64,000 nt of DNA from Albula goreensis (taxonomy: Eukaryota; Chordata; Actinopteri; Albuliformes; Albulidae). The notes under the pieces were generated by a model. It was not told where the DNA came from. It was given only the letters and a program-made list of their open reading frames with translations, and did not search any database. Of this stretch, positions 25,240-36,402 are shown piece after piece; position 1 is the stretch's first letter; every line of letters starts with the position of its first letter. The position numbers and the translations under genes are program-made. The stretch lies in contig CM040755.1 of assembly GCA_022829145.1 (NCBI GenBank), positions 21,163,063-21,227,062 of the forward strand, in the 5' to 3' direction.

Positions 25240-25341
25240 ACATAAAAACAGCTATATTTAGGCTGCTCTGCCGGTCACCAGCCAATCAGAGTGAAAACTG
25301 GCCAATTACGGTCACTGGTCGATCAATCAGTGCATCCTTAA
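25240..25341. mobile_element. hAT-type element terminus (fragment)
   Basis: Read on the minus strand from 25340, the sequence runs TAAGGATGCACTGATTGATC, then GACCAGTGACCGTAATTGGCC and TGATTGGCTGGTGACCGGC. This matches the terminal and subterminal pattern of fish hAT elements whose end is TAGGGATGCACCGAT. No partner terminus or target duplication is visible nearby, so the inner boundary is arbitrary and the element is truncated or decayed. The family call is from motif memory. Confidence 0.6.
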
Positions 25342-26560
25342 TTTTGAAATAAAAACGGTTATTGTTGCATTTATTTCTAACTAATAGTTAACAATGTATA
25401 CTTTTATAAAATCCTCAGTCTTTATGTGGTCCAAACCAAAGCCCTGTTCCTCCAGTAGTTCCTCAATGCCTTTATGGAACTCTTATTTACAGCAGCGATT
25501 TGTTAAACCATTAAAGACTGGCACTCTGAGACTGATTATCAAATCAATTTGTTACAGATGCCTTATTTGTGCACCACTTGTTTAAAGTGATGGGTTCGGA
25601 AATCAAACAGCCTTCTTATTGAGCTGGCGGCCAGGAATATTCATGAAATTAAGATGAATGAAGTAAGTAGGACAACCATTTAAATGTGACCAGACAAACA
25701 ATTTTTGTCGCCAAGATCAAAAACTTCTTTTCAGAGGTCATGCCCATGGAAATCTTATTTTCTGTTGTTTGAGCATCTATTCTTGAGCCTGACCCAAAAT
25801 ATCAGAGTTCAGTTTCTCTTATGGAATTGTGGCACAGATGACTCTTCCTGCTTCACCATTAACAAATGAAGAGTGATGCTTGTAATGCAAATCGGGATTT
25901 GCTTCGTTTATGGTAGCTGCATTTGGCATACAGTCCAATAATGCTGTTTATAAAATGTTTGCAATTTTGTCTCACGAAAAAAAGTACAACAAATCTGAGA
26001 AGATTAGCAGTATTACCGTAAGTCATTTGTACTGATTTCTGTGGTGTATGGTTGATTATGTTTGGGACCAATACAAATGTCTTTCAGGGCACATGCAATT
26101 CAATAAAAACTCACTTTACAATACAACATAAGTAGGAGCATTTATCTATTTTTCTGAGACAAGAAATAAAATAGTTATTTGAAGTTTATTGATAGAATGT
26201 AGCCTCTAAATAGTTACCAGCAAATTTTTAAAGGTGCATTTTTTGCTAAAAAGGTGGAAGCTTCCAAATGTTACCAACTGCAGCTGCCATTATTATAATT
26301 AGGATATATATCAAAGGCTTAAGGCTATGCATAAAGAATATTGTTCAACTGAGTGAATTCAAAAAGTGTAAGTCAGAAGGCAATTTTGCTGCACAACTTA
26401 TAATTAACATTATACCCAAATGTTATGCTAAGTGCACCATGCCTCGGTATCATAACACAAACAACTAACCAGGAGTGACATTTGAGTTTGGCTGTTAGGG
26501 AGTGGGAATGTGGGTATTTATTTTCACAAGGCCAAAGCCCATCTATGGCTGGCCCCACCT
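25342..26560. other. Unique AT-rich non-coding sequence
   Basis: No gene, RNA or known repeat is recognised. Confidence 0.55.
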
Positions 26561-26760
26561 CAGCCAGGGTTGTATTCCCAAACACCATTTGCATAATGGA
26601 ATTAAGAGAGCCTTGCTGTGTCTTTGGTGGACCATTAGGCAGGACTTGTAATTAGTGGCTTCTGCCCTTTTCGTTCATTAATATGCAAATGAAATGTCTG
26701 CAGACTGTGAAATATTTGGCACATAGGAGGAAAAATGCCAGAGTGATTAACAGGCAATTT
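26561..26760. promoter_or_regulatory. Candidate enhancer with two POU octamers
   Basis: ATTTGCAT at 26587-26594 and ATGCAAAT at 26683-26690 are exact POU-class octamers in opposite orientation, about 96 bp apart. The second is directly preceded by CATTAAT, and a TGTAATTAGTGG homeodomain-type core lies at about 26648. The block is complex and free of low complexity. Motif presence is seen in the sequence. Enhancer function is inferred. Confidence 0.35.
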
Positions 26761-28213
26761 ACACTGAAATTGTCTGTTTTTAAGTATTGTACATAAGTGT
26801 TCTTACACTTTTGAAAGAAAGGCAAACCACATTGGAGGGCATTGGTTTGATTTTTCTCACAGATTGTTACACCTATAAACAGTGATCAGTAATGACGGGT
26901 GAGTGAGGCTTCAGCACTGAGACTTCATCAACCCTGTGATGGATGGAGTAATGCTGTTCTGTCAATCAATGAATTACAGCATCAAACTGAAGGACTTGGG
27001 CCAAGATTTAATCAACATTTGTCCTTAACTTTGGCTCTGCAACTGTGATCATGTAAAAAATAGCATCCAATTAAAAGTGGTGGTCATTTTATTTACATTA
27101 CCATGGTACCTAGTGAAAAAAATGCTCATCACATTAAATGCTAATTGATTTGGAATTGGTAAAATGCCAGCTTGCTACAAGAACAATTTGATTGTAGCTT
27201 GTAGTACAGCACCATGTATTAGTGCACATCACCAATACTAAGATACTGAATGATACTGAACTTACAAATGTTTTGCCCTATGTGACTTTTTTATTACCAT
27301 TGATATGAATTAATTTATTTATTCTGAAGCATGAGTAGAAGACTCACCAACTCAAGAGAGCAGTTTGTGTTAATGGTTCCCTGTAATTGCCTGTGTCGAC
27401 AGAAAGACATCTTTTAAGCACCTCTCTACCGAAGCCACCGCTAAACTCAGTTGATTTTCTCAGGAGCAGGTGGCACAGCTCCTGGATGGCTTTCAGACTC
27501 TCAGATAACAGGCTGGCTGGATAGCACTGGATAACAGGCCAATTTTCCTCACCTCAACTTTATTAGGTAGAGGTTTTTCTCAGGCCAAAACAAGAAGACA
27601 TGCTACTTGATATTAATTATCTGTATTCTTTCAGCACATTTTGCTCTTGGCTGCAAAGTCAAGGAAAACATTTTTGTAAGGATCATGCTTCTTTATGGCA
27701 CTTTAATGACAGGGTATTACTACAAATACACAATGACATATATTTTTGATGACAAGATCCCTGCTCTTGGTATATATTATGGAAATTCATGAAATGGACT
27801 GGGTGTTTTGGAGACACTAAACATGTTTGGATCCCCCAAATGAACAAGGTATACCCTGTCAAAGGTGCATCCTGGTATAAGTACAGTGTTCAATTTCTAG
27901 ACAAAAAACAACACGCTGTGTACTCGAGCATTTTGTGTATATGTATTCCATTGTGTGTATGTTTTAAACATGATTTTACCTAACCAATATTTTTATATGA
28001 TTCATAAGTCCATTCAACACAGCCTGTCCTCAAACTTTAGCTCATCCAAACCTGCCGCCAGAGTCGCAATACCCTACCAAAATGGACCGTGTGCATGGGT
28101 ACATAAATCAAGTGAGATAATGAGTACTCAACAGGGTTCTGAATGACTCATTTAGAGGTGTGACCCTAGGATCAGGGATGGGGATCCCACCGTTAGACCC
28201 ATCAAACCAACAT
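26761..28213. other. Unique non-coding sequence
   Basis: Nothing recognised as a gene or repeat family. The largest open frames are 60-64 codons and unremarkable. Confidence 0.55.
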
Positions 28214-28278
28214 ACTGTTTAATATGGCTTCAGACGGCAGACAATTCTTTCTCATATGTTATATAAATACAGGACATA

Positions 28279-28317
<39 letters not shown>

Positions 28318-28383
28318 GCACTGTTTAATACAGATTCAGACAGCAGAAAATTCTTTCTGATATGTTATGTAAATCCAGGACAT
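28214..28383. repeat. Duplicated 64-bp block around a CA tract
   Basis: The blocks at 28214-28277 and 28320-28383 both begin ACTGTTTAATA and contain AATTCTTTCT and ATATGTTAT. They differ at about eight positions (roughly 87% identical by eye). Between them lies a CA tract (28278-28313). The period is 106 bp, so this is a two-copy tandem duplication in which only one copy retains the CA run. Confidence 0.88.
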
Positions 28384-29284
28384 CCTGCTGTAAGTCAAGT
28401 GATGGTATGACTCTCACAAAATGACCATAACAGTATTGTTGCCTCAATGAAAATATAAATATATATCTTCCCAAATGAAAAAAAGAGAAATATAAAAACA
28501 ATTAAGTATGGAAAGTAGTTTCTTTTTGACTCGTGAGGAAGAGATACTTTGAGTTATGTAAGGGTGAATGGCCTTCCTCCATCGACCATGGGATTCCAAT
28601 AGAGATTAGTGTATCGTTACAGGAGTGAATATTTACCAATACAGAGCCGTCACAATATCATTTTCCACAGAGAGACTGTAGGTAAATGCTTAATTTGTAT
28701 CAACGTCAGATGGGTTCTCAAACAGATCTTCTTTCTCAGGGTCCACTAAATGAAGTGAAAATGATATATCATGACGTGTGACACCAATATTAGCTTGAAG
28801 CCGAGACATAGAGTCAGCATATGACCTTGGTCAGTGCAACTTGTTCATTTCTCAGTTTTACATTGTTTCATTCCTCAAAACCTTTCCTCAAGTAGCTAGC
28901 GGTCACATAATATGACAGGTTGTTGTAATGCAAAACTGCATTTGAACTGACCAAGAGGTGACCAGCAATTAATAGGTAACATCCCAGTATTTATTTTCTT
29001 TGGGCGGAAATGTTGATTATTATATACATAGCTGCCAGATGGCTTTAGATCATTTCCATTTAAATAAATGATAATGGCAAAAGTATTTACAAGGAGAAAA
29101 ATCAAGACATATTTTAGTGTTGTTCTCAATTACCAAGCCTACCTCACAGCCCTGTTCATTAAATGAATTCTTGCTGTGAAACTCATTAAACTACCTAGCA
29201 TGCCTTGGCATCTTTATGTCTTTTTAAAAAGGAAAAAACACAAGTGGTTAGCAGGACTAACTATTCACTATTTTAAACCCTCCA
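28384..29284. other. Unique non-coding sequence
   Basis: No gene or known repeat is recognised. Confidence 0.55.
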
Positions 29285-29345
29285 TCTCTCTCTCTCAGTC
29301 TCTCTGTCTCTCTCTCTCACACACACACACACATACACACACACA
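29285..29345. repeat. Compound CT/CA microsatellite
   Basis: CT dinucleotides with AGTC and TGTC interruptions run directly into CA dinucleotides. Confidence 0.95.
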
Positions 29346-30156
29346 GGATCATGTTCATTATAAGTAGTTCCATGACATATGGGGTGAATGTGCTGGATTT
29401 AAGGAGCAGCAGTAGGTAAACAATTAGCATTTGAGACCCCTGGCGTTGAGGCCCCCACTCTTCGTCATTGCAGTGTGATGTCTTTAACAGTTTAGCCCCG
29501 CTGTTTTATGAATTCTGAATTACAGCTCATTAATGTGTCATTTGCATAATTGCACAGAACGGGGACAGCATGCGTGATGGGGCGGCTCGAGTGCTGGGAA
29601 GATGCAGGAAACGGAACGTCGCCAGCCGTGTTTAACAGCCTGATTTCTGTGGTACGCCGTTCCATGCAGCGATGCTTCTTTTGAAGGCCTGCATCAAACG
29701 ATACTGTCTGTCCCCAGCATGACTTTACCACTACAGAGAAAAAAGGGTTGTTTTTCAAACCTGATTATACTTTTTTCCATTAATTAATTTACCCCAGAAT
29801 AATACAGTTTGATTAGCGCTTCAGGAGTAGACATGCCACTGGCTGATATACACACAGCATGGGCTGCAGGGCTGTAAAGCAACTGATTAATTCTCTTCCT
29901 GGGCAGGGGTGAGACATTTGTACATGGAAAACCCTACAAAATCTGATGAACAGTCTATTAACTGTAAACTGGAGTGAAACTCAATCTAAGGAAAATAACT
30001 GGGCATTGATTCGCAGTCAGGTCACTACCAGAGTGCACCTGATCAAGAGCTTTACTGGATTGGTTTTTGTAAATATGAAGCATTATGAACTCTCCTTATG
30101 CAGTATCCAGTAATGTACCATGTTAATCTGCAATAAAACTATACAAAGAATACAAA
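29346..30156. other. Unique non-coding sequence with an octamer-TAAT block
   Basis: At 29528-29550, CATTAATGTG is followed by the exact octamer ATTTGCAT (29540-29547), the same pairing of words as in the 26.6-kb block. The surrounding 29500-29730 is GC-richer and complex. No gene is recognised. Confidence 0.4.
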
Positions 30157-30184
30157 AATAAATGAATAAATAAATAAATAAATA
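30157..30184. repeat. (AAAT)n tetranucleotide repeat
   Basis: Six to seven AAAT/AATA units with one GAAT interruption. Confidence 0.92.
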
Positions 30185-32419
30185 ACCCACAAAATGTTTA
30201 AAGATATTGAGAGTGCACTACAGAGTTGGTCCATAGACTGTGGCTGCCTAAGTAGCACAACTTCTCTGGGTTATTTGTAAGATAAATGCAAGCACAGAAA
30301 TAGATGGCAGGTGTTTATCTCGACTATAAAATGCAATTAACCAAGAAATCAGGCCATGAAGCCCTTCCTGACCAATGAGCATAGGATTAACAAGGGACAG
30401 CCATGAAGACATGAATAACACTACACATACAAAATCCCCAAATGGTTCAGTCCAATTCTCCCAACTAAAACATTATGAATTATGCTTCTTAAATTATTTC
30501 TGTAACCTCTGTTGATTTGTTTGGTGAATGTGTCACAGTTGTGAAAATGTTGTGCAAATACTGACATATAAGCAACTTATTTCATCTTTACTTATCCAGT
30601 CCAGTTAAAAAAGCAAAAAAAAAATCAATCAACTTGTTCAGTTTACATCACAATACATAATGGATCAGTACATCGTCAGAAAATGTCAGCCTTTCAGATA
30701 AAAGATAGTAAGTATTCAAAAAAATATCAAATTGAAAATATTCCTTGCTCCTAAGGACAAAGGGTTGGTTTATTGGATGGTGAATATTATGTTGACAGTC
30801 CCTCAGGTTGAAGGCTACAGTAGATTTCAGTATCACAGAGATCACTGTTGACTCTACCATGGCTGATAAGAGCCCCTGTCTGAAGCGTTATCTTGGCTTT
30901 TTTTTAAATTGAGAACGATGCAGCGTGTCTTGATGCCCATTCAGAAATCATTCATGTTGACAGACCAGCAGCTCTTTATAATGAATATTTGTGTAAGTGA
31001 TGCTTCAACTTAAAAGAAATTAAATGCCCCATATACTGCACCAAAAGGGCTTTTGTCACAGTAATTATGAGCTAGAAATGTACTGCTGTCGTCTATAAAT
31101 ACACAACGACAACCAAGAAAGCAGTGCAGCCCAGCCCAATACATTTTTTGCATGGTAGCCTAATACAAGTTGAAACCCCTAGGACTCGGCTTTTGAAGTG
31201 AATTTGGGTGGACAAAGTGTTGACACCAGCTAGCCTGCAGGGACGACACACAAAAGCTCAATTAGTGCTTGAAAGGCCTATTGCAGTGGCCACTTCAACC
31301 TGTAAGCAATGCACAACCATTTACTTTCATCATCAGAACACTAAACTCATGTTGAAAAGAAACTTGTAGTTTCAAAGAAAAAGATCACATATGCACTGTC
31401 AATACCCAGTTTGGTATTTGGTATTCATAAAGAAAGAAACTTACAAATGCATGCTGATGAGAACAGAATATTTACATACTTTTTACCTTCTTGTCTTTTC
31501 TCATCGTGTTGTCCTAATGGTCTAGAAATATTGTGATATGATTTTAGTGACTATTGGCCACCCCTACTATTGAACATAATGAAGACAGTTTATTAATATT
31601 TTTGATGCTCTTTCCCAGTTTTGTCAAAGTATTAATGCCCACTCATATTCACAAGCTATGCTAATGAGTACAGACAAGCACATACTGTCTTCTGAAACAC
31701 ATTAATTAATCTAGTGTTTCTTTTCTCACCACAGTACACAGGCTGGGTCAGAGGGAGTCATCTGCCATTCATTAATGCAGGATTACCACACCGTAAAGAC
31801 TGGACAAAGTGGGCATTAAGCACTTCCTATTCATAAACCCACATTACTGCTCTCTCCGAAAATAAATTAATAAAGTAGCATTTGAGTGTTTGTGCTTTCA
31901 AATATCAAAAATAGTTCTACATAAAAACATTCTCTGAACACATGAACTTACATTCTATAAATATGTCCATCTTCTGAAAAAATAAATACATAAACTGTAA
32001 GCATACACAAACTGCAAACTTACTGACAAAGACATGCCCACCACTTTTTTTTACACAAACTGAGTGGTATCCCAACCCTTCCTGTGCCAGGCTTAGAATC
32101 ATTTAGCATCGATCCGTCTGACTCCCAAACGCCCTCTGCATGTGTGAAAAGACAACAGATGAGTTCTGGGGCTGCCTGAGACAGCAGAAGCTGAAGGCTC
32201 ATTACAGCCTAAATCATGAAGTGTGTACGGTGGACCCAACAGACAGGAAACGACAGGAGGGCCGAGAGCAGATTACAACTGCCCACCATTTCCAGCTTCC
32301 ACACAGGATAATTCATCCTCAACCCTAATGCAGTTGCTACTGAGCTCATACAATCTCCATGTGTCTTTATCTAAATCACACTTAAAAGTAAGAATCTAGG
32401 AGACTGATGAGTGGCTTAT
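30185..32419. other. Unique non-coding sequence, candidate conserved blocks
   Basis: Complex, repeat-free blocks at about 30950-31320, 31720-31840 and 32100-32330 would suit conserved elements. Open frames here (60-70 codons) are unremarkable. No gene is recognised. Confidence 0.4.
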
Positions 32420-32659
32420 CCTGTTAAAGCACTGTTCCAGTGTATTGATGAGCCCACACAGTCTGCATCCTGCTATGGCACTACTCTATTGTACAGATGG
32501 ACCCCATTGTCTTCATCTTGTAAAGGCATTGTTCGGGGTATAGATGGGCCCCACAGTCTTTACCCTGATAAGGCATTGTTCCAGTGTGTGGATCGACCTA
32601 ATGGTCTGCATTCTTTTAAGGCACTTTTCCGATGTGGGGATCGGCCCCACATTTTGCAT
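32420..32659. repeat. Decayed 48-bp tandem repeat, five copies
   Basis: Units begin near 32420, 32469, 32517, 32564 and 32612, with lengths 47-49. The common frame is CCTGATAAGGCATTGTTCCA, a GTATGGAT-like middle, then CCCCACAGTCTGCAT. The period of 48 keeps one frame open and gives a degenerate 16-residue repeat in a 142-codon plus-strand frame (32411-32839). The repeat explains the frame, so I do not call a gene. The copies are well diverged. Confidence 0.85.
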
Positions 32660-35173
32660 CCAATAGAGTACATGAGGGTGAATACTCAGGCAGATAGAGC
32701 CTCAGTCTGCAGGAGTATCTTTGTCTCATTCCTCACATGGAAGCCTTGTGGCTTAATCAGGAACACACAAGCCTGCATGCACAAGTTGCACATAAAGCCT
32801 CCCTCATTTTATATCAATTCAGGTTGTGGACTGTGGTGAGATAGGAGTGGTTGCTGGCATCACATTTCAAAAGAACATGTGTTCTTGCTTGTCCTCTGCC
32901 AAAGTCATAGTACATTTTGCGTCAATTAATTTATCTTGTGAAGTGATTAGGCATTTTACACAGAGGTCATTAGAAAAGGAGCATATTTAATATGACTCCT
33001 TTGTGATATAATTTGCAGCAAATATAAACAATCAGCCCCTTATTTCTTCATTCATTGGAGGATTTTTATTTGATGCTTCATCACTAATCCAGTATTCTTT
33101 TGAAATGATACTTTGTAAGTACAAATGTATCATTGAATAAAAACAGCATTTCCAGTTCATGCATATTAATAATTTTGCACAAGTATGCAAAGATGTAGAA
33201 ATGTATGTGCTTGTCATGCAGTTTCATGTTAAGGGTGATATTTCACGTGAAAGTTCCTATCAATAAGCTCAGCCAAGATGATGATGATGATTTATGGAAA
33301 CACTCATAGCTAAACAGTATTATGAAAAGCTAGGCTGATTACATCAATGTTGACTGCATGGTTCATAACCACCGTGGCCATGAGGCATTATGGCTCAGTT
33401 GATGAGGCTGTTTTAATTGCTTCAAAGACACCCAAATGGTATGCATCACCATGGAGACCACGGCTCAGATTGGCTGACTCCACTGTCCTTCCACATAAAA
33501 AGAGAGAGGAAAAAAACTGCAGGAGGCATGCCCATATCACTTAATCATTTTTTAAATGCAGCAAAGGATTATGTATCCAAGATTTATGGACGAAGTGCAG
33601 AGTAGCTGATGGCAAAACTCTTCAGGGTCTTTTCTTTCTGCATCCACATTTTCCCCTCCAAGTTACAGATGTTTCACTTAATTTGCTGCAGGGCTCCCAA
33701 GAGAAGGTGAGGCAGGCCCGCTCTCCACTACAAGCTTCATTTAGTTCTGTCTGTCTTCTCCTGAGACAAAACACAGAGCCGAGCCCCTCTCTGGAGGAGT
33801 TATTAGTATACATAGAAGAGAAAAATCAGGGAGGGGCAGCCCGCCCCAGGGGTAGCACACTGGAAGAGTGCTTTTCTGTGGATTTGTATGTGAAAAATTG
33901 TAGTTACCTGAAAACAATGCTGTGAAATGATTTTTAAAAAGTTCCCATCTCTTAATTAACCAAAAAAATAAATAAATTGTAAATAATATTGATTTAATGT
34001 CTGCCCTGTAAAGAGAGGATGAAAAAAAACAAAAAAAAGCAGAAAGATCATGTATAATAAGATTATATCAATTAGATTATGCAAATTCTTACTTATTTAC
34101 CTGTATCTGCATGCCCGTAATGGAAATATGTCCTGTTAAATATTTCAGATTTGTATTTCCAATCATTTAAATCCTGTTTTCATAGGAGTCTTCTTTGGAT
34201 TAAGCATTGTGTTTATGAGTGAAAAGCTGATAATACAGTTGTGTTTTAGTGTCTTTCTTCAGTACAACCTTTCAACCAAGCCCAAGGCTCATTGAAGCAG
34301 AACTGCAGGTTTTTCTCCTAGTCAAGGTAAAAAATGACAAGAGACCCTTAAAGTCTCCCCTACATCTGTATTACAGAAAAATACACTGTCACGTAGAGTG
34401 CTACAAAGATGTTCCAGAGGATAACTGTACAAGACATGTTGATGCATGGTATCAGGTAGTCTGATAAAGCAGTACTGGGTCTTTACACACAGGCAGAAAG
34501 TTTGGAAGATGACAGACCCCGAACAAACAGTTGACAGCAGGCAGTCATTAGGTGCCAATGTTAAATTATTGCTAACAGGTGATGTTTATTAGTGGAATGG
34601 GGGAGGGGTGATTTATAGATTTTTGAAAACCAACTTCTTGAAAAAATTTTTCTTTCTTTTTAAAAGTGGGTGGGGACTGTTGTATCACTGTTGTATCTCC
34701 TACAGTTCCTGCCTGCTGCCAGTAGCTGTGTGATGGAGGTTTTTGATCACCTTCAGCACACAGATTGCAGTCCTTATTAAAACCCAGTGGTGTGAAAGGT
34801 ATGTGCTGAGAGAGACAGGTTTGATGGGGGGTTTCAGATTCTCTGCCTGCACTCCTCGGTGGCATTTATGAGACAGTCTTCTTTACAGCATCCTCTTTTT
34901 ATTCAAAATAAATGATGCCACTGGTGCTTTTTGCATGAGCAAAGCGCTGTGCAGCTGGAGAGGAATTCTCCACAGGGCCTAAACTCAAGGTTTGGGTCCA
35001 GCAGAACTGCAGGACTGGCTCACTTAACTTAATTGTTACAAAGAATGTGAGGAAGTTTCTGCTTACCTGTCTCCAGAGTTTTCACAAAGGCTCCAGTCAC
35101 ATGACTTAAGGTTATTCAATGACAAACTCAGAAATGTGCCATAAAGTTTGCATATGCCAAGTAAATTGAGATA
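32660..35173. other. Unique non-coding sequence
   Basis: An exact octamer ATGCAAAT lies at 34079-34086. A short (GAT)n run lies near 33279-33291. Complex blocks at 33340-33830 have opposite-strand open frames without recognisable domains. Nothing else is assigned. Confidence 0.5.
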
Positions 35174-35459
35174 CAGGGCCCTATTTGTGTGAACAGGTGC
35201 AACATGCTATGACAGATTTAAAACGAGCCATGACCACAACGAAACCTGAAAAGTTATTTTCATCAACATGCCAGCAGCACAACAGAAAAAATGCGGAAGC
35301 AAAAAGCCACTTGCACATCTGACGTAATAAAGGGGCATAGAAGCGCAATGTCTGGGAGTGTTCTCTGAAAACAAATGGGAATACAATGAAAATTATGGGG
35401 CGCAATGTCTGAATTGCCATTTTCATCCAAGGTGGAACCCTTGCACTAAAGAGGGCCCA
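35174..35459. mobile_element. Possible hAT-like relic with GGGCCCT ends
   Basis: The left end reads CAGGGCCCTATTTGTG and the right end, on the opposite strand, TGGGCCCTCTTTAGTG. These are inverted termini of the type seen in a common fish hAT group (TAGGGCCCTATTTT). The interior holds GCGCAATGTCTG twice (near 35345 and 35400), in keeping with internal repeats. No convincing 8-bp target duplication flanks it, so the call is tentative. Confidence 0.35.
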
Positions 35460-36119
35460 AAAGCAGGTCTATTCAGAGTGCAAAACTCAAAGATAACCAA
35501 ATAATTTGAAGTACACTGATTCAGCCAGCAGGTGTCATAACGTGACTTTGGAGATATTACCAAAAGGGAATAATGGTCAATATTCCACAATGACACAAAT
35601 AATTGGAACATGATGGATGCAGACTATTAATCTTGCCTGAATTTAACATCTCTGTTTTGCTGTTGATCCCAATAGTATGGAACACATCATTGAAAGGAGA
35701 AAGGAGAATGACTAATCCAAAATTCACACATAAGTACAATTTCTGCTCTGCATCCTGTAAGTGAGAGTGCAGAACATAGAATAACATCACACCTGCCAAA
35801 AATGAGCAATCACTGACCTCGCAGCAGACATGTAACTCGCTATTGATACATTATTGCATAAGGACAACAAATATAGCTGACTGTCAAATAATTATAATCA
35901 ATGTATTTAGCTAGCTAGCTAAGATAGGCCACATGACTATAATGGATCATAACAAGCATGTTAGCAAGCACTAGTTAGCTATATAGGATAGCGTATATTT
36001 TATAGGTCATAACTATTCAAACAATATAATACATAACTATTAGTGCATGCTTTTTTCTGTCAGTGTGACAATATGACTTTAATTTGATATTGTACGACTC
36101 AGGGTATCCTTGAACTGTA
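35460..36119. other. Unique AT-rich non-coding sequence
   Basis: CTAGCTAGCTAAG-type words occur near 35911-35990. No gene is recognised. Confidence 0.5.
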
Positions 36120-36402
36120 AGAATGAACGAGTCTGCCTTTTGTTTCAAGGCAGAAGTCCAATGGGAGGAAGTCCGTGGAGCTTTAGTTAGAAGGGTAAGG
36201 AGCTGGAATGGACAGATGCTCTGCTGCAGTTTCTAGGCTGTTGCTGAGAGGAGCCAACCTCACCCCCATCCTGCTGTCCATCCAGAGGAGATGGTCACTC
36301 CCTCTGAAAAAAAATTTGCTCATTTTGGGCATGGACCTCACGAACCACTACCTCCGTCTCCTCTGGACTGAAACGCACCTTCCTCAGCCTTAGCTCATCC
36401 AT
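36120..36402 (-). pseudogene. Broken Myb/SANT-like DNA-binding domain gene fragment
   Basis: On the minus strand an ATG at 36402 opens a 35-codon frame that stops at 36295-36297. Its residues include RKVRFSPEETEVVVREVH followed by AQNEQIF. This matches the start of the Myb/SANT-like domain found in NAIF1-type proteins and in the Myb-like proteins of Harbinger transposons: a basic stretch, aromatic-Ser, acidic EE.E, then helix VVREV. The family's domain normally runs on for about 50 more residues to a Trp-containing third helix. Here a stop follows at once, and the downstream DNA to about 36120 holds only scattered hints in shifted frames. In the family the domain binds transposon ends or host DNA. 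This copy is probably dead. A short exon of a spliced gene is less likely but possible. Confidence 0.55.

Noticed and set aside
32411-32839. 142-codon open frame with a 16-residue repeat
   Set aside because: The frame is produced by the decayed 48-bp tandem repeat, and the part after the repeat resembles nothing.
33377-33450. tRNA-like A-box (TGGCTCAGTTGAT) suggesting a SINE or tRNA
   Set aside because: No B-box at a usable spacing and no cloverleaf. Probably chance.
36208-36393. Plus-strand 61-codon frame with an LTPILLSIQ-like segment suggesting a LINE reverse-transcriptase end
   Set aside because: The match is weak and short. The minus-strand reading gives a much better Myb/SANT-like match over the same bases.
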